A stretch of DNA of 64,000 bases from Buxus sempervirens (taxonomy: Eukaryota > Streptophyta > Magnoliopsida > Buxales > Buxaceae). Shown here piece after piece: positions 35,901-45,572 of the stretch. Location: positions 5,084,001 to 5,148,000 of the forward strand of contig OX387184.1 of NCBI GenBank assembly GCA_947561395.2, in the 5' to 3' direction. The position numbers and the translations under genes are program-made. Position 1 is the first letter of the stretch. Each line of letters opens with the position of its first letter. The notes under the pieces are model-generated. The model had not been told where the DNA came from. It saw only the letters and a list, made by a program, of their open reading frames with translations, and searched no databases.

Positions 35901-38673
35901 AGACATTGTTTTGCTAACATTTAATTTTTCAGTTCCTACAAACAAAAATACATGAGTTTGAAAAGGAACATTTTAAAGTTGATCCAAAAAGCAATCTCTT
36001 TATAAAGTGAAAAGATTCACCTTCTAAAATAACCATCTTTTACATTTTCCCTTTTGTAGTTACATTTTCCCCATGGAAGATGGTTTGGAATGCTGCCCTT
36101 GCAGCCATATCATGGGTGATTTGGGGGGAAAGAAACAAGAGAATATTTAGGAACACAGAGAGGAAGAAGGCAGTGTTGGAGAGGAAAGTTTTAAGACTAA
36201 TTCACAGCTGGTTGACGGCTCATCACTTAATAGGCACCATCTCCATTCAAGAATTTATGGAAAAGACTTATTTTTCAGATTAAAGAGGGAAGTGGGGAAG
36301 GGACTCTTCATGTAAATCTAAGAGGGTTGTTCAGCATTGTATTTCTAGGTACACAATCTGTGTACCCCTAAAACATTCTTATCATAAATTAATATAAATC
36401 CTTTTTACCTATAAAAAAAAAACAAGTATGCCACAGGCGTACTTGCTATTTCCTTCTAATTAGGTGAACAAGCACTCAAGTCCCAATGGTTTCTTCTTCG
36501 GATGAAATGACTTCTCTGGTTCTCCTTTTTGCTTTCGGTCTTCTTCTCTAATTTTGGTTTCTTATTGCTATTTCGATAGTGAAAATTTCATTTACAACAT
36601 GTCTTGCTCTCGAACCTCAGCTCAAGATGGTGCAGTAATATGAATTCATGTTGATATCTATTTTTAAAATCCCTGTCATTTTTTGCTATATATATAGATC
36701 AATCAAGATTAGATTTGAATTGTCTATTTTGCTTTCAAGTTTTCCAGAGCAGAGATGAGAAGGTTTCAAGCAGGGAGATGAGGTGTTTGGGGTATATCAA
36801 CAAAATAGGAAATATGAGAAGTATACTCACCTATCACTCAAAAAAATGATTATGGATTTCTGTTGTTTTGGGCCTAAAAAACAACTATAAAATTTAAAAT
36901 ACAGTAATTTACTAGCAAATGATATGCGTTTCCTAGACTACTATTCATAAAAATCCAAACACAACTTAAGAGTTCTTGGTATGAATTTTTCTTTAATCAT
37001 TGTCCAACAGGTAGAGAGCTGCTTTTGTCACATTATGTATTTCAGAATTAAAGTTTGAACACGAAGAAGGAACATCATAAACATAGAGCACGTGTGGAAT
37101 TGAAATGATTTTTTAAAGTGAATACACCAATCAAAACAATGGTGCAGGTGCATTATTTTGGGCAGATAATTTCCATCCATAAACATAGGGGCAGATTGGT
37201 TTTTTGGAAGCTCAGCCTCCAAAGTGCAAGATATTGTCACGCCAGGGTATACTGTACTTTGTCCTGTTTCTTTTAAAGACCAATAAGATTGATTACTATC
37301 AGGTGCACATCAGGGTATACTGTACTTTGTTCTGTTTCTTTTAAAGACCAATAGGATAGATTACTATCAGGAAAATGAGCCCTATAACCTGACAAGACCT
37401 TCTGGAAAAATAGATGACAGGTCTACTAAGAGGATTCAGTAACACAGTTAAAATTGCAAAATTTGAAATGGAGCAAAAAAAGAAAAACAACATTCGATTC
37501 CTTGTGAAAAACTTATCCGGGATCAATTAATTCCTAGAGGACCTTGACAAATCTAAACTTCAACGAAATATGGCACACAGATAGCAAAAAATAGCAGATG
37601 TAAACTCTAAAATCAAATTTATCTAGAATTCAAATTTACAAGTAAATTTCTTCAGGTAAAGGAATTTAGCTTCACTTCGTACTAATGGAGACGAGCAATC
37701 CCTAACAAATAAAATATGAAAACTGAGAATCCAAATAAATGCACAGCCAACGGAAAAATAATAATATGAAAGAAATCTGAAAACCTAAAACAATCAAAAG
37801 CAGTAACATTAAGCTTCGAAGCTTCAAAGAGGCAACACAGACAAATCAGCCAAAAGGAAACAGATAATGGTAAAGAGGAAGCCAGGCGAGGAAGAAGATA
37901 ACAAGCTGTGCATCAACAGCGAGAACCACCAAGGGTAAAATCAACAATTCGTTCATAAATGCAGATCGAGCTATCGTCACCTCGCCTCTAAAGTCACAAA
38001 TGGAGATTACCGAAAAAGACTCAAAAGAAGCAAGTAAATGATAGACAATCAAATACAGGAAAGCAGCGAACGGCGATCAAATAAGAAAAAGGAGAAGAAC
38101 TGCAATACTCACAGTTGATTCGACGGGAGGCGGTTCGAGATCAATGGACCGTATAGACATTTTAGCGATCTCAGAGATTGCAGCTTCTCTGATGCCGGGA
38201 GCATCACTGGCCAAGTCCTCGTAGGCAGCTTCAAAAGCCTCCTGCCAGAATCTAGGTAATCGGATCCGACGGCTATGCGTGTAAACATCCCACATGTGCT
38301 TCACTACTTTTTCCCTCTCCTCGATTTCCTGTCGCCGGAATATGGAATCAAATAACAATGACAAAAACCGGCGACTGTGTCAGACAAACGACGAAGATCC
38401 AATACATTAAGAAGGAATAATGTATCAAATACAAACCAAAACGTCGAGATCGTCGTGGATCGGGGTGTCGATGTCATCGGAGATATGATTTAGGTTTCCG
38501 GCGGACCATTTGAGAGTAACGGTGCCGGTGAACAAGGACCAGAATGCAAGTAGTAGAATCGCGGCGAAAGCCCATATCTTATATCTACCTTTTCCGAACA
38601 GACTCGCGTCTGAGCTATCTTTCTTCGTAGTCGTCGTCGTTGCTGTTGTTGTGGGTGCATCATCGTCCTTCAT
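23917..38673 (-). CDS. Plant-specific small membrane protein, probably DUF1195 family, with a 14-kb intron
   Basis: Exons in transcript order: 38673-38437 (79 codons), 38328-38113 (72 codons) and, proposed, 23982-23917 (21 codons plus TGA). All junctions are GT-AG and phase 0, giving 172 residues. The N-terminus is Thr-rich and polar. A single transmembrane helix lies at about residues 33-53 ([20 protein letters not shown]). A conserved soluble region follows, with [53 protein letters not shown] and [17 protein letters not shown] recognise this as a plant-only family of about 160 residues, I believe DUF1195; the function is unknown. Exons 1-2 are firm. The last exon ([20 protein letters not shown] plus one residue) is inferred from a good acceptor, phase and a family-like basic tail. 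Without it, the frame runs into a stop shortly after 38113. The implied intron 2 (23983-38112) contains the nested retrotransposons described below. Confidence 0.7.
23983..26023. other. Intron 2 of the DUF1195-like gene, 3' part: no feature recognised
   Basis: About 2 kb of AT-rich sequence with T runs (24775-24785) and no convincing coding, RNA or transposon-terminal structure. If the distant exon is wrong, this is plain intergenic DNA. Confidence 0.5.
26137..28388 (-). repeat. Left arm of a large inverted repeat
   Basis: Reverse complement of about 33482-35725 over essentially its whole length of about 2.25 kb. It includes the ORF, the polypurine region and about 990 bp of LTR. Differences are scattered single bases and small indels. 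At the inner end, homology stops at the CTT of GGCTTCACCCTT (28388). At the outer end it stops in GAAGAATTAGTAAATAAG (26137-26154). Confidence 0.85.
27636..28387 (-). pseudogene. Broken copy of the element ORF, minus arm
   Basis: Reading from 28387 down, the frame encodes the same protein as the plus-arm ORF ([38 protein letters not shown]). A codon that is CGA (Arg) in the plus arm is TGA here, after TLHQS (about 28047-28049). The frame then continues as the Gly/Pro/Ser-rich tail to 27636 ([32 protein letters not shown]). It has no 5' part. The C-to-T change in a CpG context fits deamination of methylated cytosine. Confidence 0.8.
28633..28953 (-). repeat. Copia 3' LTR (321 bp)
   Basis: On the minus strand it runs TGTAATG... 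to ...CACAACA. It lacks 74 bp that are present in the 5' LTR; the missing segment is bounded by GGGTCGG / GGGTCAG short repeats. Otherwise it is identical to the 5' LTR by eye. Confidence 0.93.
29044..32979 (-). CDS. Ty1-copia Gag-Pol polyprotein, intact
   Basis: 1311 residues from the ATG at 32979-32977 to the stop at 29046-29044. This is the first ATG after the primer-binding site, and the reading frame has no break. Domains in order: Gag ([20 protein letters not shown] at the N-terminus); CCHC zinc knuckle [14 protein letters not shown] at about 230; aspartic protease [11 protein letters not shown] at about 285; integrase with a histidine-rich start, D (HSDLWGP), D (RTDNGLEF) and E ([11 protein letters not shown]); reverse transcriptase with [11 protein letters not shown] and the active-site YVDDM; and RNase H with [18 protein letters not shown] and [10 protein letters not shown]. 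Gag and Pol form one continuous frame, as usual for plant copia. The Gag N-terminus and pol wording resemble tobacco Tnt1, hence the Tork assignment, which is tentative. All catalytic residues are present, so it may be mobile. Confidence 0.95.
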   Translation of the reverse strand: MAATKYEVEKFNGQNSFSLWRLKMRALLVQQGLGKALKGRDSLPATMSDGEKDDLMEKAHSAILLCLSDEVLREVADEESAPELWLKLESLYMTKSLTNRLYLKQRLYTLRMREGMSITDHLDEFNKIIMDLRNIDVKIDDEDQALIVLCSLPPSYEHFVTTLLYGKDTISMEDVKGSLHSRELRKKVSGNGSEDQAEGLMVRGRTKEKGFNGDRDKSRSNSKSRRYKCHFCHKPGHFKRDCPKLKERKAKEVAGNVEENSDGSENVLTVIVNSVRSDGEWILDSGCSHHMCLNKDWFTTYQSVNGGTALMGNNIACKIVGVGTVRIKMHDGTVRILTDVRHVPDLKRNLISLGTLDSNGCRYTAEGGVIRVTKGALVVMKGNKVNGLYVIEGNTITGTAAVSSSTNPDSDNTQLWHMRLGHMSERGLTVLSKQGLLGGQKIGKLDFCEHCIFGKQCRVKFSTAVHRTKGTVDYIHSDLWGPSRVPSKGGSRYLLTFIDDFSRKVWVFTLKHKDEVFLNFKQWKTMIEKQTGKKIKRLRTDNGLEFCHGEFNEFCKNEGIVRHRTVRKTPQQNGVAERMNRTLLERARCMLSNAGLGKEFWAEAISTACYLVNRSPSTAIECKTPEEVWSGTHADYSSLRIFGCPAYAHVNEGKLEPRAKKCIFLGYASGVKGYRLWCPDPKSSKFLISRDVTFDESVMLRQKEECVDASRDRGVSEQVELECSEKEQIDTTSQPIEEEVQYPSEEDAPQQRQYSIATGRERRVIRPPQRYSYADFVAYALTVADTVEFQEPSTYREAVMSSESAQWTVAMTEEMESLQKNQTWKLVRPQKGKRIVGCKWVFKKKEGTPGIEDVRYKARLVAKGYSQKEGVDFNEVFSPVVKHSSIRILLAMVAAFDLELEQLDVKTAFLHGELEEQIYMHQPEGFAVSGMEDHVCLLKKSLYGLKQSPRQWYKRFDTFMIGHSYSRSEHDSCVYFRRLSDGSFMYLLLYVDDMLIVAKSMSEIDKLKMQLGDEFEMKDLSAAKKILCMEIHRDRKAGKLYLSQKRYIEKVLERFGMQSSKPVSTPLAAHFRLSAELSPQTEEEKEHMSHVPYASAVGSLMYAMVCTRPDISHAVSVVSRYMGHPGKTHWQAVKWILRYLKGTTDVGLAFDSRVKINVVGFVDSDFAGDHDRRRSLTGYVFTLSGCAVSWKATLQATVALSTTEAEYMAVTEAVKESVWMRGLLGELGLQQGLTVIHCDSQSAIHLTKNQMYHERTKHIDVRYHFIRDIISEGHIEVKKIGTADNPADMLTKPIPAAKFKHCLDLIGVYCM
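33010..33021 (-). promoter_or_regulatory. Primer-binding site of the copia element
   Basis: TGGTATCAGAGC on the minus strand, three bases after the 5' LTR end. It is complementary to the 3' end of initiator tRNA-Met, the usual primer in plant copia elements. Confidence 0.9.
33025..33419 (-). repeat. Copia 5' LTR (395 bp)
   Basis: The longer LTR copy, adjacent to the primer-binding site. The additional 74 bp (33304-33377) begin with a strong GC hairpin, CGGGGGC TCC GCCCCCG. It also contains AGGTGAGG ... CCTCACC, a second inverted pair. Confidence 0.93.
34735..35919 (+). repeat. 3' LTR of the non-autonomous element (1185 bp)
   Basis: Starts TGTTAGG directly after a polypurine tract and ends GCTAACA. 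The 6-bp terminal inverted repeat is TGTTAG/CTAACA. It contains a 62-bp minisatellite (34900-35097), a TATA-like CCTATATAAGG at about 35266, which is a good candidate for the LTR promoter, and an untranslated leader-like region with a short frame beginning [12 protein letters not shown]. The same block is inverted at 27126-26137. Confidence 0.88.
34900..35097. repeat. 62-bp minisatellite with GTTCGAAC cores inside the LTR
   Basis: Unit starts at 34900, 34962, 35024 and (partial) 35086, spaced exactly 62 bp apart. Each has a palindromic GTTCGAA(C/T) core, then TGTCTGCAGAGAAAC and AGTAGCG(C/T)T or AATAGCGTT. The inverted arm carries the same repeat near 26765-26965. Confidence 0.85.
36070..36421 (+). 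mobile_element. 5'-truncated L1-type LINE 3' end
   Basis: A short open frame (36080-36280) reads [21 protein letters not shown], the typical C-terminal zinc-binding-domain region of plant L1 reverse transcriptases. A 3' UTR follows, with a GGTACAC..TCTGTGTACC inverted pair (36350-36367) and an A-rich tail ending at about 36421. No clear target-site duplication was found. It lies within the proposed 14-kb intron. Confidence 0.8.
36422..38112. other. Intron 2 of the DUF1195-like gene, 5' part
   Basis: No gene or transposon domain was recognised. It contains a local tandem duplication (37243-37373). The donor site GTGAGT is at 38112-38107 on the minus strand. Confidence 0.6.
37243..37373. repeat. 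68-bp tandem duplication
   Basis: CAGGGTATACTGTACTTTGT starts at 37243 and again at 37311. The two copies differ at a few positions over about 60 bp. Confidence 0.8.
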
Positions 38674-38946
38674 TTGGCCTTCGTGATTCAATGATTGAGG
38701 CGAGAAAGAGAATTCCTTCCGTTCTGATTCAAACAGGGAAATGGAGCGAGCAACGATTATTGGAGCTTTATTCGGGTCTCTTTCAGAGGAATGATTCGGT
38801 AGTCAGCTCCTTGCCGGTAGAAATATAGACACGCAGCAAGTGCCAAACGCACCACTCACAGTCCCTTATGCGATGTTAGCTGATGTAGTGGGATGTTGCC
38901 AGGTGAGCATCTACGGTTACCTTTTTTTTTTCAAGTGGGTCCACAT
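38674..38946 (-). promoter_or_regulatory. Presumed promoter and 5' UTR of the DUF1195-like gene
   Basis: 273 bp between the start codon and the hAT-like MITE. No clear TATA box at a standard distance is seen, so this is assigned by position only. Confidence 0.3.
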
Positions 38947-39472
38947 TAGGGCTGGCAACGGGTCGAATACGGTACGGATCTGTCATGATCCGAATCCGAA
39001 CCGAAAATAAAAATCCGATATCCGAATTCGATCCGAAATCCGACGGATCTTTTATATGTGAATCCGAATCCGAATTTGAAACCGAATTTATATAATGTAT
39101 CCGAATTCGAAATTCGACCGAATAAATAACCGAAATCCGAATTCGATCCGAATTAGATCCGATTTGAACTTAAAATTCAAAAGTTAAGTTTAACTATTAA
39201 AGCAAATTTTAATTATCAAAACTAATGAACCATATAAATATTAAAGCAAGATATAAATAAGGATAGTTCAACCATGGTTTATACAAAGTTTACCAATGAT
39301 TTAATGAAAAGTATATGTTAATTTCGGTTCGGATCTTTTTCGGATCGGATATGGATAGATTCGGATTCGGATCCGAATTCGGTCGGATCCGAAATCCGAT
39401 ATCCGTATTCGAATCGCGAATCTATATTTTCGGATCGGATTCGGATATATATCCGACCCATTGCCAACCCTA
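38947..39472. mobile_element. hAT-like MITE upstream of the DUF1195-like gene
   Basis: Terminal inverted repeats TAGGGCTGGCAA (38947-38958) and TTGCCAACCCTA (39461-39472) differ at one base. Target-site copies are GTCCACAT (38939-38946) and CTCCACAT (39473-39480), 7 of 8 matching. The inner body is a long imperfect inverted repeat made of ATCCGAA/TTCGGAT words, so it could fold into a hairpin. No coding sequence. The termini resemble those of the MITE at 4402-4772, so the two belong to related families. Confidence 0.88.
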
Positions 39473-39815
39473 CTCCACATAAAACATTTGCAAGAGTGGA
39501 TGCTACATGTGGCGTCAGCATCCCAGTACAACAACGGGGACCAATGCAGACTATTCTACAAACTTGCAACTGTACATTGCAGTGGCCTAAAGTCGCATCC
39601 CCAAGTAAGATTTGACTTTTTGGGTCAAGGTTAAATTTTTGAATCACGTCCAATCAAATGTTAACCGTTCGATTAACAGGGTTTTAAATACTTGACGGGT
39701 CCATTTTTTTTTGGTAATGTACTTGACGGGTCCATTCCCTAACGAACTATTAAAATGGAAAAGTTTTATCCGTTAGATAATGATTTAAAGCAAGTACCTT
39801 CTTTTTTTGTTCTGA
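39473..39815. other. Short intergenic stretch
   Basis: No gene seen. It contains a small local duplication of ACTTGACGGGTCCATT (near 39691 and 39720) separated by a T-rich spacer. Confidence 0.5.
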
Positions 39816-40369
39816 TTTAATTACTAAAACAAGCGTAAGTCTCAACCATTAATGTAGATGGAGCAGTTCGTGGGTGTCCTGGACTTGCAGTTATTGGAGC
39901 AGCGGCTACAAACTTGGATGGAAGATTGGTTGGAGGAGTGGCATTAAAGCTGGGAAGCACATCATCACTTGTTGTGGAGGCTACATCAATCGTTGAAAGG
40001 TTAAAGATGGCCAAATCCTTGAGTTTTCACCAGGTCTTAGTTGAAAGCGATTCAAGAACGGTGGTTGGCTGTCTGAACAATAGGTGCAACCTCCCTTGAA
40101 AGATAGAGAGCCTTATGATTGAGGCTTGGATGATGAGCAGGAATTTTGATCAAGTTATCTTCTCAAACATTTTCAGAGAAGCCAATATATTAGCTGACGG
40201 TCTTGCTAATTTCACTCTGAACTCATTTTCTTGTTTCTGGTACAAGGACCTCCCTTGCCTGTAAATTTGTTGTTTCAGCAGGATTTTCTGGATATAACTT
40301 TTTAATCGAACTCATGTAATTTTTTAGTATATATATAATTCATATTTTACTATATAAAAAAAAAGTATC
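39816..40369 (+). pseudogene. LINE 3' end with RNase H-like domain
   Basis: A frame from 39839 to 40264 encodes an RVT_3-type RNase H domain. It has NVDGAVRG (first Asp), EATSIVERLKMAKS (Glu), VLVESDSRTVVGCL (Asp) and FREANILADGLANF (last Asp), so the four catalytic acids are all present. One in-frame stop (TGA, 40098-40100) interrupts it after NNRCNLP. The sequence ends in a short A tract (40357-40365), as in LINEs. In plants this domain is found both at the end of L1-type ORF2 and as stand-alone genes; the tail favours a LINE. Confidence 0.7.
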
Positions 40370-40370
40370 A

Positions 40371-40418
40371 ACAAGTAATGAGACTTGCTACGAAAAAAAA
40401 AAAACAAGTAATGAGACT
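40371..40418. repeat. Minute retroposition scar
   Basis: ACAAGTAATGAGACT at 40371-40385 is repeated exactly at 40404-40418. The 18 bases between them are TGCTACG plus a run of A. This looks like a target-site duplication around an insertion that is almost only a poly(A) tail. Confidence 0.6.
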
Positions 40419-40693
40419 CCATTCAATTGTTTCATTTTCTCACTAACCGTCCACATCACCAATCTTAAAGCAGAAGCATAAGCACAAGCGGAGTTTGTAA
40501 CAGCTTCGCGGGCCATCCTTTTTAATGGTGTTGTTAGATAATGTGCTGGGCACTTGGCCTCACATGGTCTCAGGCTTTGGGCTGGTGTTTGTTCCTCTGT
40601 CCACATCACCTGATTTGTCCACCTGTCCTTCATAAGAAAGCCAATAGAAGAGAACTCAAAAATTACATGAAAAAGTATCTGCACGTAAATTTT
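40419..40693. other. Unassigned stretch
   Basis: No supported gene. TCTCAGGCTTTGGGCTGGTGT at about 40567 resembles TCTCAGGCTTTGGGTAGGTGT at about 41101, so part of it may be a second piece of the neighbouring copia fragment. Confidence 0.4.
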
Positions 40694-41170
40694 TTAACAG
40701 GGCTTCACAAAAAAAAAAAGTCCAAAAGAGAGTAAATTCTTTTTTATTTTAGGAACTAATGACACATTTTTCAAATTTATATGTCTAGTTCCAAGTTCAA
40801 CATTTGAGTCCCCAATGTTAGTGATTGTAAGAGTGTTGCCATCACCCACCATTACACTTGCTGATCCAAAATAAGGTTGTGGATTTGTAAGCTTACCAAC
40901 ATTTACAGTCATATGATTTGATGTGTCTGTATCAGTGAACCATTCAGAGTCTATTTCCTCACTAGAAAATATCATGGCTGCAAGTGCTTGAGGAATATCT
41001 TCAGATTGAAATGAGTGAGTGGTTAAATCGATTCCAGCATTTGAGAGTCCTATGACCAGTTTTAGAGTAAATTTGGCATGCTTCCATCTCCTTGCTAGTG
41101 ATCTCAGGCTTTGGGTAGGTGTTATTCCTCTTTACTTTCATATGAACAAAATGAAGCAGCATTAGACATT
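40694..41170 (-). pseudogene. Ty1-copia gag-protease fragment
   Basis: On the minus strand, a CCHC-type knuckle CQIYSKTGHRTLKCWNRF (41090-41040) is followed by HSFQSEDIPQALAAM. The protease region then reads WFTDTDTSNHMTVNVGKL, continuing through GDGNTLTITNIG to LVPKIKKNLLSF. This is the Retrofit/Ale-like arrangement of plant copia. The canonical protease D-T/S-G is altered (DTDTS), there is a frame change between knuckle and protease, and no integrase or reverse transcriptase follows, so it is a dead fragment. Confidence 0.8.
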
Positions 41171-41242
41171 AGATCCCGATGGATGATAGGTGGGACTGCC
41201 GGCCCCTTCAAGAAGATACTCAATACCATGTGACAGGGATAA

Positions 41243-44200
41243 TGTGAAACCCCAAAATTTTTTTTTGTATTTATATTTGGAGAAAATAATTAGTAAAATT
41301 TAATAATTAATATTTGGTGAAATTTCAGGTGGATGTTTTGCAAGAGCAATTTGGGAATTTAGAAAATTCGAATTATTTGAATCAAGGGTAAATAATGTTA
41401 TGTTATGGTTACATTAGTCAATGATATTATTCAAAGAATTTTATTAGATAAAAGTAAGTGGTATTGTATTTGGGTAGGATGGTAAATTAAATGATCAAAG
41501 GGTTAATTTGGTGTGGTGTAAGAGGTTCGGTGGAGTGGCATGGCACTACAACAAATCATGTAGTGGAAGTTGAAGAGTTTGAGAGAGCATGTGTGTTGGA
41601 ATGTAGAAGTTGAAGAGTTTGAAAGAGCATGTGTGTTTGGAATTCCATTGCTGCTGGGGAAATGGGCGTTGGGAGTGCCATTTGATTGCTGGAGAAAAGT
41701 GGAGCAGCAGAAGGTTGGTGGTGAGTTAAATCAGATCTGAAGAAATTGAAGTTTGTGAAGAGAGATTAGTTCATAGAGGGAGTGCGACTAATCTTGTTGC
41801 ACAGAATTTCATCCCTTTCTCATCTCGGATCAGGTAAGAACTTTTTAGTAGTTATTTAAGTTTGATTTGGTTAGGATTATCTCAAGTTTACAGTAGAGAT
41901 TTGGATCAGGTGTTAAGATTTGAGATCTGAAATTTCTCTGTAGAAATTTTCAGTTCTTGGAGAAGTTTTGGGCGTGGAGAAATCTGAACATCAGTGCTGG
42001 TTTTTGTTGAAGTTGGATTCCAGGAAAGTTCAGGCAAGTAGCTCTTTTCAAGTTTCCTTGATTGCATGATTTGTGCTTACACGGATCTAGATTTGAAGAA
42101 TCCAGAAAATTCCAGATTTCTGTTCGTATGTTGACATTGATCTGTGAATCATCTTTGACTTATTTAGATTAAATCAGAAATGGTGTATTTGTGTTATTAG
42201 GATAATTCTCAGCATATTAGAAGAGATTTGTTTGGTTTAATTTAGTTCAAGCATTTATAAATCTGAATTGTCGCAAGTTGAGTGAGGAAAAAATAAGTTG
42301 AGCGATTGATCTGGAGGCTTATTAATCTTGATTAGAATAACTCTATAGGTGTTCAAATGTAGGACTTGAAGGTTTTGTAAGGTATTAAAGGTGTTTAAGA
42401 TGAAGGAATTCAGTTTTGGGTGAGGAGGAATTGGAGTGGCAGAGGAGTGCGGCTATTTTTTTTGTAAGAGTTGTGCTTGGCGCCAAGTGAGGCTAAGTGC
42501 TGCTAATCTCTTTGAGGTCAGCGGCAGTTCAATTTTTATGGGAGGCTAACTAGCGCAAACCTCTCCGGGTCAGCGCCCAATACACATTCAATAATATAGT
42601 GCGGCTAAATTAATAATTGAAAATAAACATAGTTTAGGCTTCTTAAACTGGGTAAAATAAATTCAACTAAGTTATATTTCGCATCTAAGGTTGTTAAAAT
42701 TTTAGTGTGACCAAATTATTAAGGGGGATTAAGAGAATCATGGAGATGCATAATACTATAGACATGTTATATAATATGGTTTTCTGCAGCAAGTGCTTGG
42801 GTCTCCCTTGAGCCTCTTTTGGTGACAAATCTAAGTTGTTACTCCACCTGAATTTTTCAAGATATACTTGGAAGTTCAGCACTGTTAGTAAACTATAGAA
42901 TTTAGCATTGTTAATAAGGAATATGGCATATTTACTCTTAGACTTAATTAGTAAAAGAGTTGGCAACAACCTGAATTTGTAAACTAATATGAATGGTCTT
43001 TGGGAAAACATTTGTGCTTATTTAAGTTCATTGAAATAGCTGAAATTCTGGCATGACCTGAATTAACCATACTATAAATTGAGATTCAAGAGCTGTAGAA
43101 ATCTATGGAAATTAGATTGACAATTAAAAAAAATAATAATAAGGATAACTTGATATTGGGATCAATTGGTAAAAGTGTAGAAAAATCTGTTTTTCCAGCT
43201 CAAATGTAAATGTAAAATTGTGGCTGATTTGGTAATTGAGTTAAACTATAATAATGGTTTCTGAAACCTGATCAAATAAATTTATTTAAGATCAAAGTAA
43301 CATTTAGAATTATTAGGTTCATATGAAGATCAGATTATTAAAATGGACTAAGGGTTTTGTTGGGTGTCATAATACCAATGGCATGTAGCAAATTTCTGCA
43401 GCATATGAGTTGAGGTTCTTTTAAGTTTATCTTGTATAAATTCTTTTAGTTGTTCATTTGAGTTATTCAAGAACTAATGCAGGGATTCCAGAACTATTAG
43501 AATTTTATGGAGGCCAAAGTTACTGATATGGATTAGGAGTATTATTGTGAGGCATGATACTAAAGGCATAATATAAATTTTTGCAGCAAGTATTGAAGAT
43601 TCTGTTAAGTTTATTTTTGGGTCAATAATATTTTATTCTCTCACCTGAGTTACCCAAGAGTTGTTAGTAACCTATAAAAATTAATTAGACGAAAGGGGAT
43701 TAAGGGTTAATTAGAATGGGGATCAAGTAATAGAAAATTTGTAAATCTGAATTTATGCATTAAGAAAATTGGTTTTTCGGTAAACTCTTGAATCGATTTT
43801 AATCTCATTGGATTAGTTGAAATTCTGTCATAACCTGAGTTAAATTGATTAAGTCTCTTAGTATGTTCGCTGATTATCATTTTGATTTAATTATAAAAGC
43901 ATTTTACCGGTTGTGCCTAAATTATGGAAATTTTCACTGTTGAGTATTTTAGTGGCAATCTATATTGAAATTGGTATTGTAAAGTATGAAATTACTTCAT
44001 ATACTTTGAGCAATATTCTGATTTGACTTGAATTTAATTATTTAGTAATTTGGACAGTTTTGAATAAAATTGTATTTCATGTTTGAATTGATTATACATT
44101 TTGCTTTATTCTTGAGATTCACTAGAGAAAGCATTCTTGAAAACTCCATGAGGGAGTAGATGGGGTCCTGAGTGGCCATGTTATGTTTGATCGTACTCGG

Positions 44201-44955
44201 CTATATGTTGTTTTACACGCTGGATTATTTTGGTTTGAATTGAAGTCTTTGCTTTACTGGTTGGTTTAATTATTTACGCTAATTAGGGCATAGCACATTA
44301 TGGATCCATAATTTAGCTTGTAAGTGAAGTTTGTCTAATTTGTTTGGTTTAAGTCTAGTCTCCTTTATGCGTTTCCTTTATAATGGAGAGGCCTTTCATA
44401 AAGGAAGTGGTGTGAATTAAGAGGGATATATTTCACGCGTTTCCTACAATATAAAGAGGCCTTCCATGAGGGAAGTGTTGCAGCAGCTCTGTTTCCACCC
44501 CATGAGGGGGTGAGGTCTAGTGATTGGCATCAGTTTCGATCGGCGACAGTGGATTCTTAGATTGGATTGATATCTGTTTCCACCCTGGAGAGGTTGAGGT
44601 CTTGTGCACTCCACCAAGAGACAATATATTGGAATCAGTTTACAGAGGTATTAGATTTGGCAGAGGTACTCAGACTGGACTGTTTTGGAGCTAGAATTAA
44701 ACCTTACAAAATGGTCAAATTTCACGAGTCCTGCCATACTATGTGATTTGATATTGTTTGCCGGATTAATCGGATTATCCGAGGTTAATTGTCGAGTTAT
44801 ATTTTAATCGTTCATGTTTTAGAAATTAAATGAAATGTATTTGAACATGCATGTGTTACTTGCTGAGATATTCGTATCTCACTAGGTGTGAAAAGTTAAC
44901 TCCTCAGGGTCGTGGTACGGTTTCATTACGTAACTCGGATCTGGGGCGTTATAGA
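41243..44955 (+). mobile_element. Long LTR-like repeat, probably a solo LTR (gypsy type)
   Basis: About 3.7 kb of non-coding sequence starting TGTGAAACCCC and ending GGATCTGGGGCGTTATAG. The start and the reverse complement of the end resemble each other (TGTGAAACCCC / TATAACGCCCC). It shares TATGGATCCATA.(T)TTAGCT and the GTTACTTGCTGAGAT...TCTCA block near its end with the fragment at 1-2279. Internal short duplications occur, such as TGTAGAAGTTGAAGAGTTTG at about 41561 and 41600, and two GAGAGGCCT-type blocks near 44380-44480. There is no retroviral coding domain. I see no exact target-site duplication, so the boundaries are approximate. Confidence 0.55.
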
Positions 44956-44989
44956 TGAGGACACAATTATGCCAAGTGGGTCTTGAGTA

Positions 44990-45345
44990 TAGCTGGCAAA
45001 ATGTGACCCGACTCGACCTAAACGGGTTTGGGTTGACCCGCATATTAATTGGGTTGGAAACCCCAACCTGGCAACCCGACGGGTAACGCGATTTTAAAAA
45101 AGAGCGGCAAAAGTGTCATGTTTTGACCCGATTAACCCCATCTTGACCTGAACCAGGTACATCCCGACCTAATTAACTCCCAAACCCTATTCTAATCATA
45201 TTTTTCAAAAAATAAATAATAAATAAAATAATAAATGGGTTGGCAGGTTGGGGTTTTTCCAACCCGCCATAATCGAGTCCAACCCGAACCCGACTTGATC
45301 AACCACAACCCTATTATGACCCGACCCGACCCCGTTGACACCTCT
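44990..45345. mobile_element. Degenerate hAT-like MITE
   Basis: Left end TAGCTGGCAAAATGTGACCCGAC and right end GTCGGGTC-type sequence (ACCCGACCCGACCCCGTTGACACCTCT, read in two blocks) form an imperfect inverted repeat. The body is rich in GACCCGA/TCGGGT words and AT in the centre. This is the common plant type starting (A)GGGGTGTCAA.ATGGGTCG. The flanks share only TTGAG, so the target-site duplication is not clean. Confidence 0.5.
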
Positions 45346-45572
45346 GTTGAGAGCGTGGAAGTTATTTTGAAACTAACCGGAACATTTCTTAGCATACCCT
45401 TCAGCTTCGGGTAATGCTCAGTGTAAGCAGTAAGTTTCGACTCAACAGTTCAAAGCCTGGCTCATCCCTTTTGCTTAGTCAGGCTAATTGTAATCTAATT
45501 GTTACCCAAACCAATCTTTCTGATTTGATCCTATTAGTAGCATACGATTCTTTTACTAATATGATGTTCATT

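Larger units (their letters stand above)
26024..35919 (+). mobile_element. Rearranged non-autonomous LTR retrotransposon with inverted arms
   Basis: The composite has five parts. First, the LTR start in plus orientation (26024-26145, TGTTAGG...). Second, an LTR copy in minus orientation lacking its far end (27126-26137). Third, internal sequence in minus orientation (27127-28387). Fourth, internal sequence in plus orientation (28388-28632 and 33425-34734), split by a copia insertion. Fifth, a full 3' LTR in plus orientation (34735-35919, TGTTAG...CTAACA) preceded by a polypurine tract (AAAGGGGGAG, 34723-34732). The internal region has one gag-like or plant-transposon-type ORF and no protease, integrase or reverse transcriptase, so it depends on another element. 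The minus arm (28388-26137) and plus arm (33482 to about 35725) are near-identical inverted repeats. No clean target-site duplication is seen, consistent with the rearranged left end. Confidence 0.8.

Noticed and set aside
38674-38691. A start six codons further upstream for the DUF1195-like protein and a similar extension for the copia polyprotein (32980-32994)
   Set aside because: Both extensions would begin with TTG; the first ATG codons at 38673 and 32979 are preferred in a plant.
42694-43011. A 105-residue minus-strand frame in the long LTR-like repeat
   Set aside because: No family resemblance, and it lies in sequence with LTR character throughout.
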